Source: JALYNX01 sp963746905 (GTDB lineage: Bacteria; Actinomycetota; Acidimicrobiia; Spongiisociales; ZC4RG35). Taken from it: DNA of 64,000 nt. The notes beneath the pieces are model-generated. The model did no database searches and was not told the DNA's origin. It saw only the letters and a list, made by a program, of their open reading frames with translations. The stretch is taken from the NCBI GenBank assembly GCA_963746905.1, contig CAVVCY010000001.1, positions 310,001-374,000 on the forward strand, read 5' to 3'. The stretch's first letter is position 1; every line of letters starts with the position of its first letter. The position numbers and the translations under genes were made by a program. This document shows, in pieces, positions 33,677-42,754 of the stretch.

Positions 33677-34068
33677 ACGCCGCGCAGGCCCTCGATGCCT
33701 CGGGGCTGGACATCACCGAGCTCGGGCATTTCATACATCCCGTGAGACCCGAGCAGGTCACCCTTCGAACTGCCTCATCGGTGATGCGAGGCATCTGGGG
33801 TCAGAGCGTCAAGGCGATGACGCTGGGTAACACCGTTTATATCCACCCAGCGGTGCTTGCTGGGCCGGCGAGGGCATTGGGCCTGCTGATCATCCACGAG
33901 CTCGTCCATGTGCGGCAGTGGCGAAAGCGAGGTGTCTTCGGATTCCTGGGAGCCTATGGCAGCGACTATCTGAAAGGGCGCCGCCAGAAGCTCGGGCATC
34001 GCGGTGCCTATCGGCAGATCGAATATGAAATCGAGGCGAGAGCGGTCGCCTCCAGGTTCGATATCTAG
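33673..34068 (+). CDS. Small zincin-like protein with HExxH motif
   Basis: 131 residues. LLIIHELVHVRQWRKRG carries HExxH, and the downstream IEYEIEARAVASRF supplies a possible third acidic ligand, a pattern seen in DUF4157-like and basic secretory-protease-like zincins. No signal peptide, so presumably cytoplasmic. ATG 33673 overlaps the leuS stop by 4 nt; the 3' end overlaps the convergent PPK2 gene by 4 nt. Substrate unknown. Confidence 0.75.
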   Translation: MNAAQALDASGLDITELGHFIHPVRPEQVTLRTASSVMRGIWGQSVKAMTLGNTVYIHPAVLAGPARALGLLIIHELVHVRQWRKRGVFGFLGAYGSDYLKGRRQKLGHRGAYRQIEYEIEARAVASRFDI

Positions 34069-34877
34069 GTGACGACCACCCGCTCCAGATCCAATTGCGG
34101 CTCCGGGAACTGGCAATTCATGCGTTCCAAGGTGTCGATGAGGATGGCTGACACCACCAGGTTTCGATACCATTTGCGATCAGCCGGCACCACGTACCAC
34201 GGTGCGTTGTCGGTCGAGGTCCGGCTCAGCGCCTCCTCATAGGCGGTCTGGAACTTGGGCCACAGTTGCCGGTCGTCGAGGTCACCTTGGCGAAACTTCC
34301 ATCGCTTGCTGGGGTCATCAATCCGAGCCTGGAGTCGAGCTCGCTGTTCCTCGGGGGAGATGTGGAGGAAGAGCTTGATGATGGTGGTGCCCTCATCGGT
34401 CAGGAGCCGCTCGAAGTCGTTGATCTGGTCGTAGCGACGGCGCCATCGCTCCTCGGGGATCAGCTCCCTAACCCTGACCACCAATACATCCTCATAGTGG
34501 GAACGGTTGAAGATGGTTATGAAGCCATTCCGGGGGACGTGAGGGTGGACTCGCCAGAGGTAGTCGTGAGCCAACTCGAGCTCCGTCGGCTGCCCAAAAC
34601 TTGCCACCTGGACACCCTGGGGGTTGGTGCCCTTGAAGACGTGGCGAATCGTGCCGTCTTTGCCACCGGTGTCCATCGCCTGTAACACCAACAACAGACG
34701 ATTCCTGGATTCCGCCCAGAGCCGGTCCTGGAGATCGGCGAGCTGATGTCGCAGCGTGGGTAGGGCAGCTTCACCTTCTGACTTGCCACCTTCAAAACCT
34801 ACCTTTGCGTCGGGGTCATGCTCAGAGAGCTTGACCTCAGAACCCGGTTTGACCCGAAATTGGGCGGGATCGAGCAT
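34065..34877 (-). CDS. ppk2: Polyphosphate kinase 2 family protein
   Basis: 270-residue PPK2 that uses polyphosphate to phosphorylate nucleotides. Walker A in LQAMDTGGKDGTIRHV, Walker B/acceptor region FNRSHYEDVLVVRV, and lid residues ERWRRRYDQINDFERLL. The single-domain form starting RVKPGSEVKL resembles the class that handles AMP or ADP, but class cannot be settled by eye. Confidence 0.92.
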   Translation of the reverse strand: MLDPAQFRVKPGSEVKLSEHDPDAKVGFEGGKSEGEAALPTLRHQLADLQDRLWAESRNRLLLVLQAMDTGGKDGTIRHVFKGTNPQGVQVASFGQPTELELAHDYLWRVHPHVPRNGFITIFNRSHYEDVLVVRVRELIPEERWRRRYDQINDFERLLTDEGTTIIKLFLHISPEEQRARLQARIDDPSKRWKFRQGDLDDRQLWPKFQTAYEEALSRTSTDNAPWYVVPADRKWYRNLVVSAILIDTLERMNCQFPEPQLDLERVVVT

Positions 34878-34949
34878 GGGCGGACCCTAGCCGGGGTACT
34901 TCCGTCCCTCCCCAGGGAGTGGTAGGTAGATCCGGGGGGTGGTGACCGT

Positions 34950-35519
34950 TTGGGTCTTGGGGACGGCAACACGAAATGGGGAATGGGGCTTTGCCTGGTC
35001 GCGATCGTGGTTGGCGCAGCACTCGGTCTGGAAAGGAGCGCGCCAGCCGGGTTAGAGGTATCCATCGGGAGCCCGTCGTCGACGGAGCCTGAGCGGGCGG
35101 CTTCGATATCAGTCCACGTCTCGGGTTGGGTGCTCCGACCCGGAGTGGTCGAGATTCCCGAAGGCTCGATCGTGGCCGACGCAGTCGAAGCCGCGGGTGG
35201 TGCTCGCAGTGGCGCCGCACTCGATGCCATCAACCTCGCGGCCCCGGTCCTGGCCGGGGAGCAGGTGGTGGTGCCGGGGCCGGGCGACGAGGTGGCCGTT
35301 GGGTCCCAGCCTGGAGCGGCAGATGGCCATATTTCCCTGAATCGGGCTGACGCCATCCAGCTTCAAGACCTCCCCGGAGTCGGGCCGGTCCTTGCCGAGC
35401 GGATCATTGCCTACCGCGAGGCCAACGGGCCGTTTCACACAGTTGAGGACTTGCTCGACGTGCCCGGCATTGGAGAGGCGAAGCTCGCTGCAATGAGGGA
35501 TCTGATATCGGTCCCCTGA
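34950..35519 (+). CDS. comEA: ComEA-like DNA-binding competence protein
   Basis: 189 residues: N-terminal membrane anchor (MGLCLVAIVVGAALGL), SLBB domain (SVHVSGWVLRPGVVEIPEG to VVVPGPGDE), and a C-terminal double helix-hairpin-helix (ISLNRADAIQLQDLPGVGPVLAERI, GIGEAKLAAMRDLI). Anchored outside the membrane, it would bind incoming DNA for the ComEC channel encoded 56 nt downstream. TTG 34950 keeps a basic residue before the helix; ATG 34983 is the alternative. Confidence 0.9.
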   Translation: MGLGDGNTKWGMGLCLVAIVVGAALGLERSAPAGLEVSIGSPSSTEPERAASISVHVSGWVLRPGVVEIPEGSIVADAVEAAGGARSGAALDAINLAAPVLAGEQVVVPGPGDEVAVGSQPGAADGHISLNRADAIQLQDLPGVGPVLAERIIAYREANGPFHTVEDLLDVPGIGEAKLAAMRDLISVP

Positions 35520-35575
35520 AGCTCGAGCATCCAGCACTGCCTCCGGCGGTCTCCAGGCCCTGGGTCGTCGGCGCA

Positions 35576-37489
35576 ATGGCCGTTTGGCTTGCCGTGGCCG
35601 CAGTCTCCTCGTTGCTTGCTGCCACGCCGCTGTCCCCGATCGCTCCCGGCCCGTTTCGGGCCACGGTCACCATGGCCAGCGATGTGATAGAAGGGCGATA
35701 CGGGCCCTGGGCCCTTGCCGACACCGGCCAAGGCCTGGTCTTGCTTGATCTCTCAGACCGGGCGGTGGCGCAGGTCGGCCAATTGATCTCCGTTGCTGGT
35801 GAGAGCAACGGCGTGCCCGGCGTGGCTCGAGGAGAGCCCTATCGCGGCACGATCAGGGTTTCAAAGCTCGGTGTCTTAGGCGACTCCCCTTCGCCCATCG
35901 TGAGACTCGGGCAGGCGCTGCGGGATCGGGTGATGACTCGCCTCGAGCCCCTCGACGATTCCAAAGCGCTCTTGGCGGGATTCCTGATTGGCGATACGAG
36001 CGGGCTCGATGACATCGACGTCATGGCGATGCGTCGTGCCGGGCTCTCGCATTTCACCGCGGTCAGCGGGTCAAACGTCGCCCTCTTTCTCGGGCTGCTC
36101 GCGGTGGTCGTCGGGCCACTAGGCATCGGGCCGAAGCGGCGGGCGGTGGTCGGTCTGATCGGGTTGCCGATCTACGCGGCAGCAACCAGATTCGAGCCCT
36201 CGGTGATGAGGGCCACCGTGATGGCGGCCGTGGTGCTGGTAGGGCGACTGTTCGGCCTGGCATTGGAGGCGTGGCAGCTTCTATCGGTCGCCGTGGTCGG
36301 ATTGCTCCTCCTCGACCCACGCCTCGCGTCCGACATCGGCTTTCAACTGTCGGTCGCCGCCACGGCAGGCGTCCTCGTCGGCGCACGATGGCCGGTCGGG
36401 TCGGGCCGCTGGCGGCGCGCCGTTGCGGTGACTATCGGAGCTCAGATCGCGGTCGCGCCGCTCCTCATCATGGGATTCGGGCAGGTGCCACTGCTTTCAC
36501 CCCTTGTGAATCTGATGGCGGCTCCGCTTGTCAGCGCTGCCACCGTTATCGGCGCCGTGGGTGTGGGAGCTGTCGATCCTCTGATCGGGATCGCGGCTGG
36601 ACTCTCCGGAATCGTCCTCGACCTGGCGCGAGGCGTTTCCAGCTGGCCCCAGATGGGAGTGCTCGGCCTCATCGGTATTGGGGCGCTCTGGGCGTTCTTT
36701 GCCCGGTTCCGGTCGCTGCGTGGTCTCGTGGCGATGGTGGCGGCCCTGGTGTTTGTGGTCGGATTCGTCGGCCCAGCGTCGTCATTGCCGGACACCGGGG
36801 TGGTGGTTCTGGATGTTGGTCAGGGTGATTCGATCCTCATATCCGGAGGTGACGGGCGTCTCGCCCTCGTCGACGGTGGGCCGGATCAAGTGCACCTCAT
36901 CGAGAAGATGGGGGAGTACCGGGTGCGTGGCATCGAGTTGGTGGTCCTGACTCACGTTCACGCCGATCATGCCGCGGGGCTTCTCGGGCTGGTGGGGCGA
37001 ATTCCAATCGGACATGTCTGGGCGATAGCCGATCATCACCGCACGCCGGCGTCCGACAGCCTCTTCGCGCGACTGGGGGAAGCGCGGGTCCCGATCTCCG
37101 AGCCAGGCGTGGGGCAACGGTGGGAGCTTGGCCGGGTGACTCTCACCGTGCTCGGGCCCCTCCGGCGGTATGCCGGTCCCAACGACGAGTCGATCGTTGT
37201 CATGGTCAGTGGCCCTTCGCGATCGATGCTGCTCACCGGTGACATCGAGGCCATTGCCCAGGACGAGTTGGGACCGATTCGTGCCGATGTGCTCAAAGTG
37301 CCGCACCACGGTGGCGCTACGTCGGATGCCGGTTGGTTGAATGACGTCGGGGCCGGTCTCGCGGTGATATCTGTAGGGGAGAACGACTTCGGCCATCCTG
37401 CCGACTGGGTGGTCTCGACCCTGGAGGAGTCGGGAGCCGTGGTGAAACGCACCGACCTGGAAGGAGATGTCGTGGTCGAGCTTTCGTGA
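35576..37489 (+). CDS. comEC: ComEC/Rec2-like DNA uptake channel
   Basis: 637 residues: N-terminal helix and OB-like region, the Competence channel domain (SHFTAVSGSNVALFLGLLA, DIGFQLSVAATAGVL), about ten membrane helices, and a C-terminal metallo-beta-lactamase-like domain (VLDVGQGDSILI, THVHADHAAGL, LTGDIEAIAQDEL, LKVPHHGGATSD). Histidine/Asp motifs are intact. ATG 35576 is the first usual start after comEA in this frame. Together with comEA it suggests natural transformation or relic DNA uptake. Confidence 0.93.
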   Translation: MAVWLAVAAVSSLLAATPLSPIAPGPFRATVTMASDVIEGRYGPWALADTGQGLVLLDLSDRAVAQVGQLISVAGESNGVPGVARGEPYRGTIRVSKLGVLGDSPSPIVRLGQALRDRVMTRLEPLDDSKALLAGFLIGDTSGLDDIDVMAMRRAGLSHFTAVSGSNVALFLGLLAVVVGPLGIGPKRRAVVGLIGLPIYAAATRFEPSVMRATVMAAVVLVGRLFGLALEAWQLLSVAVVGLLLLDPRLASDIGFQLSVAATAGVLVGARWPVGSGRWRRAVAVTIGAQIAVAPLLIMGFGQVPLLSPLVNLMAAPLVSAATVIGAVGVGAVDPLIGIAAGLSGIVLDLARGVSSWPQMGVLGLIGIGALWAFFARFRSLRGLVAMVAALVFVVGFVGPASSLPDTGVVVLDVGQGDSILISGGDGRLALVDGGPDQVHLIEKMGEYRVRGIELVVLTHVHADHAAGLLGLVGRIPIGHVWAIADHHRTPASDSLFARLGEARVPISEPGVGQRWELGRVTLTVLGPLRRYAGPNDESIVVMVSGPSRSMLLTGDIEAIAQDELGPIRADVLKVPHHGGATSDAGWLNDVGAGLAVISVGENDFGHPADWVVSTLEESGAVVKRTDLEGDVVVELS

Positions 37490-37517
37490 CGGAAATCGGG
37501 ATGGGACACTGTCGGAG

Positions 37518-38330
37518 ATGGATGGGCGATCTTCGATACAACTCGGAAGTGTGGCCCTGCCGCTTGGTGACATCACCCATGTGATGGGGGTCATCAACAT
37601 GTCGCCCGACTCCAGAAACCTTCACACGGTTGCCCGCTCTGTTGACGAAGCCCTGCTGATGGCAGACCGCTATCGGACCTGGGGCGGGTCCCTGATCGAT
37701 CTCGGTGGCCAATCCTCACATTTCGACAATCCGACCATCGATGAGGTCGACGAGATCTCCCGGGTTGTGCCAGTGATCGAGGCCCTCGCCGCCGAGGGCC
37801 ATCTGGTTGCGATCGACACTTGGAAGGCTGAGGTCGCACGGGCCGCTCTCGACGCCGGGGCTGTCATCGTCAACGACACCGGGGGTCTCCGGGATCCAGA
37901 GATGAGATCGCTGGTGGCCGATACGGGCGCGGCAGCGGTCGCGGTATATGTCGAAGGGACCAACCCCCATGATGTCGGCGAAATCGAGATTCGCGCCGAC
38001 AAGGCCCGACACACGGCGGAGAAGTTCGCGGGACTGTTGGCGGAGCTGGAAGGGGAGGGAATCCGCAATGTGATTCTCGATCCAGGGATCGCCCTCAACT
38101 ACCGCGGGGACTACGAGGCCTACACCCGGATGCAACTCGAGGTGATCGCCTCCAGTGAGGAGTTGCACCGTCTCGGCGTTCCTCTCCTCATCCCGATCCC
38201 CCGAAAGCGGGACTTCCACAGGGTGGTGGCCTACATGGCGCTGGCACTCGAGCACCGAGCCGACATCATCAGGGTGCACGATGTTGCCGTCGCCTGTGAC
38301 CTCGCCAAGCTGTTCGGCCGATCGCCTTAA
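37518..38330 (+). CDS. Dihydropteroate synthase-like pterin-binding protein
   Basis: 270 residues of DHPS TIM-barrel type: MGVINMSPDSRN, LIDLGGQSSHFDNP (usually DVGGESTRPG), VNDTGG, ILDPGIALN and final IIRVHDVAVA. The p-aminobenzoate-loop motif (GxSRK type) is changed to PIPRKRDFHRV, and the first loops differ, so it may be a second, non-canonical DHPS of the FolP2 kind rather than the folate enzyme. ATG 37518 (MDGRSSIQL) chosen; an ATG at 37467 would overlap comEC. Confidence 0.8.
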   Translation: MDGRSSIQLGSVALPLGDITHVMGVINMSPDSRNLHTVARSVDEALLMADRYRTWGGSLIDLGGQSSHFDNPTIDEVDEISRVVPVIEALAAEGHLVAIDTWKAEVARAALDAGAVIVNDTGGLRDPEMRSLVADTGAAAVAVYVEGTNPHDVGEIEIRADKARHTAEKFAGLLAELEGEGIRNVILDPGIALNYRGDYEAYTRMQLEVIASSEELHRLGVPLLIPIPRKRDFHRVVAYMALALEHRADIIRVHDVAVACDLAKLFGRSP

Positions 38331-38360
38331 GTGTCGTTGGGCCTGACTACGGTCTGAGAG

Positions 38361-39344
38361 ATGGGTTTGTTCCTCATATCGGCGCCCTCGAATGCCGGTC
38401 CTGGCGAACGTCAGAGGATGTTGGACGCCGCTGCCGAGCGGTTCTCGGAGCAGGGCGTCGGGCGAGCAGAACTGGTGCGAATCGATGTACCGGGGCGTGG
38501 CGCCGGCGAGGAAGGCGACGGTTCGCTTCGAGCTGAGATCGAGCCGTTGGTACCCCTCCTCCAATCGGGTTCTCTGTTCGGAGATCGGCAGGGCCTCGAG
38601 ATCATGGATGCCCAGAACCTCCAAGTCGCCGAGGCCGGGGTCCTCGCCGAACTATTGGCGAACACTGACCTGGATTCGATCGAAGTGGTGGTCCTCGTGA
38701 TCGGTACCACCCCCAGGCCCGTTGCCAAAGTGGTCCAGGAGCGGGGCAAGTCGGTGTCCGTAAGCAAGATCTGGGAACGTCAGGCGTCGCAGTGGGTGGA
38801 TGCCGAGGTTCGCGACCGCAGCCTGCAACTCGACAAAGGCGCCAAGGATGCCTTGCTTCAGAAGTTCGGCACCGACACCGCGGGAATGGGAAGGGCCCTC
38901 GACCAACTACACGGGAGCTCAGGCAAGTTCACCAAGCAGATGATCTTGGATCGGTTCAAGAATCGCCCGGACGAGCCAACATTCCACATCACCGATGCCA
39001 TCTCGAAAGGCGATGTCGGGGTGGCGCTGCGCAGGCTTTCGGACTTCCTGGTCCACGGCCACCCACTGGTCTATCTGGCGGCGGTCGAGTCCGATCTCAA
39101 AAAGCGGTCATTGGCCGCGGCCGCACCCAATGAGGACACATTTCGAGCCTGGACCGGCTCACGCTCCACCGATCGGGGAGCGTCGAGGGTGTGGTCACAA
39201 CGAGGGAAGGTGCGGGAGTCGTCTTTGCGGAAGGCTCAGCAGGCCCTGGTGCGCGCCGACCGGGTGATCAAGTCACAGCCGGAAGAGGTACACCGGGTGA
39301 CACTGGAGCGGCTGACCGTGGCGCTCTGCCGCTGGTATGGATAA
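38361..39344 (+). CDS. holA: DNA polymerase III delta subunit
   Basis: Clamp-loader subunit that opens the beta clamp. 327 residues; DnaX-like N-domain with LQSGSLFGDRQGLEIMDAQ, then RQASQWVDAEVRDRSLQL, SKGDVGVALRRLSDFLVHGHP and the C-terminal RKAQQALVRADRVIKSQP helices. Position between comEC and rpsT is the standard one for holA, which supports the call, as the family is weakly conserved. Confidence 0.9.
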   Translation: MGLFLISAPSNAGPGERQRMLDAAAERFSEQGVGRAELVRIDVPGRGAGEEGDGSLRAEIEPLVPLLQSGSLFGDRQGLEIMDAQNLQVAEAGVLAELLANTDLDSIEVVVLVIGTTPRPVAKVVQERGKSVSVSKIWERQASQWVDAEVRDRSLQLDKGAKDALLQKFGTDTAGMGRALDQLHGSSGKFTKQMILDRFKNRPDEPTFHITDAISKGDVGVALRRLSDFLVHGHPLVYLAAVESDLKKRSLAAAAPNEDTFRAWTGSRSTDRGASRVWSQRGKVRESSLRKAQQALVRADRVIKSQPEEVHRVTLERLTVALCRWYG

Positions 39345-39400
39345 CGCCCCCCTCGCCCGACCTTCGGTCGGACGGTCCCCCCGCTTCGCAGGGGGACAAC
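39345..39400. repeat. GC-rich palindromic intergenic repeat, copy 4 (inverted); possible bidirectional terminator
   Basis: Lies between the convergent holA and rpsT genes. Contains CCGACC-TTC-GGTCGG and CCCCC-GCTTCGCA-GGGGG hairpins. Read on the minus strand it has the same order as copies 1-3 (C run, GCGAAGC spacer, G run, short hairpin, GGCGAGGGGGG). Confidence 0.7.
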
Positions 39401-39407
39401 GGACGAC

Positions 39408-39665
39408 TCAGGCGGACGCGGTGACCTTCTTGGCCAACCTCGACTTCTTGCGGGCCGCTGTCTTCTTGTGAAGCACACCCTTCGAGGTGGCCACGTCGAT
39501 CTTCTTCTGGGCCGCCTTGTAGAGCTCGTCGGTGGGCTCACCGGCGGCTGCTGCGGTCTCGACCTTCTTGATGCTGGTCTTGAGATCGCTGTTGACCGAT
39601 TTGTTGCGCATCCGCAGACCGTCGTTTTGACGGTTCCGCTTGATCTGCGACTTGATGTTGGCCAT
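39408..39665 (-). CDS. rpsT: Ribosomal protein bS20
   Basis: 85-residue basic 30S protein binding 16S rRNA. MANIKSQIKRNRQN start, LKTSIKKVETA, and C-terminal LHKKTAARKKSRLAKKV are typical. Divergent from lepA across a 112-nt region and convergent with holA across the palindromic repeat. Confidence 0.97.
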   Translation of the reverse strand: MANIKSQIKRNRQNDGLRMRNKSVNSDLKTSIKKVETAAAAGEPTDELYKAAQKKIDVATSKGVLHKKTAARKKSRLAKKVTASA

Positions 39666-39754
39666 GTTGAAAACCTGAATCCGTTGATGGGAGACCGACT
39701 AAACCCCTTTGGGGACCGCCGGAAACGGCAGAGTAGCAGGGGCTGGATCGAAGT

Positions 39755-39760
39755 TACAAT
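39755..39760 (+). promoter_or_regulatory. -10 element for lepA
   Basis: TACAAT lies 17 nt before the GTG start of lepA, in the rpsT-lepA divergent region. This predicts a transcript with a leader of about 10 nt. The -35 region is not recognisable. Confidence 0.45.
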
Positions 39761-39777
39761 GGCGGCCCCCCACTCTT

Positions 39778-41586
39778 GTGACCACTCAAGCGCGCATCCG
39801 CAACTTCTCGATCATCGCCCATATCGACCACGGCAAGTCGACCCTGGCCGATCGCCTGCTCGAGCGCACCGGGGCAGTGAGTGAACGTGACATGCGAGAC
39901 CAGGTTCTCGACACGATGGACCTGGAACGGGAGCGTGGGATCACCATCAAGGCCCAAACGGTCCGATTGCGACATGTGGGAGTGGACGGCGAGGAGTACA
40001 TCCTCAACCTGATCGACACTCCCGGTCACGTCGATTTCTCGTATGAAGTCTCCCGATCTCTAGCTGCGTGTGAGGGTGCTCTGCTGTTGGTCGACGCCGC
40101 CCAAGGTGTTCAGGCCCAGACGTTGGCCAACGCCTATCTCGCCATCGAGGCAGGTCTCGAGGTGATCCCGGCGATCAACAAGATCGATCTGATCGCTGCC
40201 AATCCCGAGCGGGTGGCTGGTGAGATTGTCAACATTCTCGGGGGCTCACCGGAGGACATCGTGCGTCTCTCCGCCAAGACCGGGGATGGCGTCGACACAT
40301 TGTTCCAGCGTCTCGTCGAGCAGGTGCCTCCACCCGCGGGCGATCCCGACGCTCCTTTGCGCGCACTCGTATTCGACTCCTATTTCGACGCCTACCGCGG
40401 AGTCGTTTGCTACGTCCGGATTGTCGACGGTCGTCTCAGCTCCGGTCAGAAGATCCGACTCATGGCGACCGGCGAGAACCACGACGCCAACGAGATCGGG
40501 GTTCTGACGCCATCGGCCGAGCCCATCGCCACCCTGGGTGCCGGTGAGGTCGGCTACCTGATCACGGGGGTCAAGGAGATCGATCGGATCAAGGTCGGGG
40601 ACACGCTGACCGACGCCGCTCGACCCGCTCATGGGCCTCTGCCCGGGTATTTGGAGCCGAAGCCGATGGTGTTCTCCGGGATGTTTCCCACCGACGGCGA
40701 CGATTTCGAGCGTCTCCGGGAAGCCCTCGAGAAGTTGCGGCTCAACGATGCCTCACTCGTTTACGAGCCCGAGAGCAGCCGTGCCCTCGGTTTCGGCTTT
40801 CGATGCGGATTTCTCGGCTTGCTTCACATGGAGATCATCCGGGAGCGTCTGGAGCGGGAATACGACCTCGATCTGGTCGCCACGGCACCATCAGTGGCCT
40901 ATCGGGTGACCATGCCCAACGGCACGATCAAGGAGATCAAATCGCCCCAGGATCTCCCCGACTCGGGGAGTCTCAGCGGCGTCGCTGAGCCTTACGTCAA
41001 GATCATGATCCTGACGCCGTCCGAATTCGTCGGGCCGATCATGGAGTTGGTCACCGGGCACCGGGGTGAGATCGGGAACATGAGCTACCTGGGCCCCGAG
41101 CACGTCGAGCTCGACTGCGAGATCCCTCTGGCAGAGATCGTCTTCGGCTTCTTCGACCAGCTCAAGTCACGGACCCGCGGGTACGCGTCGTTGGACTACG
41201 AGCCGGTCGGATACCGCGAGGCCGACCTGGTCAAGGTCGACATCCTCCTCAACGGCCAGCCGGTGGACGCCTTCTCGGCGATCATCCACAAGGACAAGGC
41301 GCAGGAATACGGGAAGGCGATGACCGGCCGTCTCCGAACCCTCATTCCACGGCAACTCTTCGACGTTCCCATCCAGGCCGCCATCGGCGGGCGAATGATC
41401 AGCCGAGAGACGGTCAAGGCCAAGCGCAAAGACGTCATCGCCAAGTGTTACGGGGGGGACGTCACCCGAAAGAAGAAGCTGCTCCAGAAGCAGAAGGAAG
41501 GCAAGAAGCGGATGAAGATGGTGGGATCTGTCGAAGTCCCCCAGGAGGCGTTTGTCGCCGCTCTCCGCGTCGACGACGACGTGTGA
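39778..41586 (+). CDS. lepA: LepA / elongation factor 4
   Basis: Ribosome-bound translational GTPase. 602 residues from GTG 39778 (MTTQARIRNFSIIAHIDHGK), matching the usual length. G1 AHIDHGKSTLADRLL, G2 ERERGITI, G3 DTPGHVDF, G4 NKID, EF-G-like domains and the LepA-specific C-terminal domain (GGDVTRKKKLLQKQKEGKKRM). Earlier in-frame codons would add a non-family segment. The stop overlaps hemW (GTGA). Confidence 0.97.
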   Translation: MTTQARIRNFSIIAHIDHGKSTLADRLLERTGAVSERDMRDQVLDTMDLERERGITIKAQTVRLRHVGVDGEEYILNLIDTPGHVDFSYEVSRSLAACEGALLLVDAAQGVQAQTLANAYLAIEAGLEVIPAINKIDLIAANPERVAGEIVNILGGSPEDIVRLSAKTGDGVDTLFQRLVEQVPPPAGDPDAPLRALVFDSYFDAYRGVVCYVRIVDGRLSSGQKIRLMATGENHDANEIGVLTPSAEPIATLGAGEVGYLITGVKEIDRIKVGDTLTDAARPAHGPLPGYLEPKPMVFSGMFPTDGDDFERLREALEKLRLNDASLVYEPESSRALGFGFRCGFLGLLHMEIIRERLEREYDLDLVATAPSVAYRVTMPNGTIKEIKSPQDLPDSGSLSGVAEPYVKIMILTPSEFVGPIMELVTGHRGEIGNMSYLGPEHVELDCEIPLAEIVFGFFDQLKSRTRGYASLDYEPVGYREADLVKVDILLNGQPVDAFSAIIHKDKAQEYGKAMTGRLRTLIPRQLFDVPIQAAIGGRMISRETVKAKRKDVIAKCYGGDVTRKKKLLQKQKEGKKRMKMVGSVEVPQEAFVAALRVDDDV

Positions 41587-42752
41587 GCCCCGTCGACGCC
41601 TACGCAGGTTCGAGGTCGGCTTACGTCCACATTCCCTTTTGCTCCTCGATCTGCCCCTATTGCGACTTTGCGGTCGTGGCGGGTGCCGACCACCTGATCG
41701 ATCGCTATGCGGCGGCTCTGGTGGCCGAAATCGAGATGTCCGAGAGCTGGGGCCCGCTCGACTCCGTCTACTTCGGGGGCGGGACCCCCAGTCACGTTGA
41801 TCCGGAGATCCTGGAACGGATCCTGATGGCGTTGTCGCTTCGCCATGGCTTGAGCGGTGGGGCTGAAATCTCACTAGAGGCCAACCCCGAGGACTTCGAT
41901 GAGCCCAGGGCGGCAGAAATCGCCGGCGCCGGGTTCAACCGGGTCTCTTTTGGAGCGCAAAGCTTCGATCGAGGCGTCCTCGCCGATCTGGGTCGCCGCC
42001 ATGGTCCCGAGCAGATCGTCTCCTCGGTGGCTGCCGCCCGCAATGCCTCGATATCGAACGTCTCGGTCGACTTGATCTTCGGCACGCCTTCGGAGACCGA
42101 TGACTCATGGGAGCGGACACTTCGTGGTGCGCTCGAGGCCGAGCCTGATCACGTCTCTTGTTACACGTTGACCGTCGAGCCAGGCACTCCACTAAACCGG
42201 GCCGTGATCGCCGGAGCGGCGGCCCCGGATCCCGATGCCCAGGCCGATCGGTACGAGATGGCAGAGGCTGTGCTGGGCGAAGCGGGCTATCACCGTTACG
42301 AAGTCTCCAACTGGAGCCGTCCCGGGTATGAATGTCGGTACAACCTGACCGTGTGGGCCCAGGGCCAGTACGAGGCATATGGGAACGGGGCGCACAGATT
42401 CCGTGATGGCGTTCGGAGCCACAATGTCCGTCGCCTGGAGGCCTACATCTCGGAGCTGGAAGCAGGGAGGCGGCCAATTGCCGGCGCCGAGCCGGTCCGA
42501 GGCTGGGATTCCGAGATCGATCGACTGTTTGTCGGCTTGCGTCGCGCCGACGGGGTGGTCGATGGGCCGGGGGTCTGGTCTCTCATCGCGTCCGAGGAAG
42601 GGAAAGCACTCCAGGGAGCCGGGGTGATCGAGATGAGGGCCGACCGGCTGGTCGTGAAACGCCCGCTCCTCACCGACATGGTGCACAGGGCTGTGCTTGG
42701 CCTCGAGGCCCCAACCGGATGGGTGGAACCACCAGCGGCGGATAACGTGTAG
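41583..42752 (+). CDS. hemW: HemW-like radical SAM protein
   Basis: 389 residues. CxxxCxxC in IPFCSSICPYCDF binds the 4Fe-4S cluster, with GGGTPSHVDPEIL, LEANPEDFDE, RVSFGAQSFD and C-terminal winged-helix region. Related to coproporphyrinogen dehydrogenase but of the HemW heme-chaperone type. The heme-binding HNxxYW motif reads YNLTVW here. GTG 41583 overlaps the lepA stop. Confidence 0.9.
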   Translation: MSPVDAYAGSRSAYVHIPFCSSICPYCDFAVVAGADHLIDRYAAALVAEIEMSESWGPLDSVYFGGGTPSHVDPEILERILMALSLRHGLSGGAEISLEANPEDFDEPRAAEIAGAGFNRVSFGAQSFDRGVLADLGRRHGPEQIVSSVAAARNASISNVSVDLIFGTPSETDDSWERTLRGALEAEPDHVSCYTLTVEPGTPLNRAVIAGAAAPDPDAQADRYEMAEAVLGEAGYHRYEVSNWSRPGYECRYNLTVWAQGQYEAYGNGAHRFRDGVRSHNVRRLEAYISELEAGRRPIAGAEPVRGWDSEIDRLFVGLRRADGVVDGPGVWSLIASEEGKALQGAGVIEMRADRLVVKRPLLTDMVHRAVLGLEAPTGWVEPPAADNV

Positions 42753-42754
42753 GC

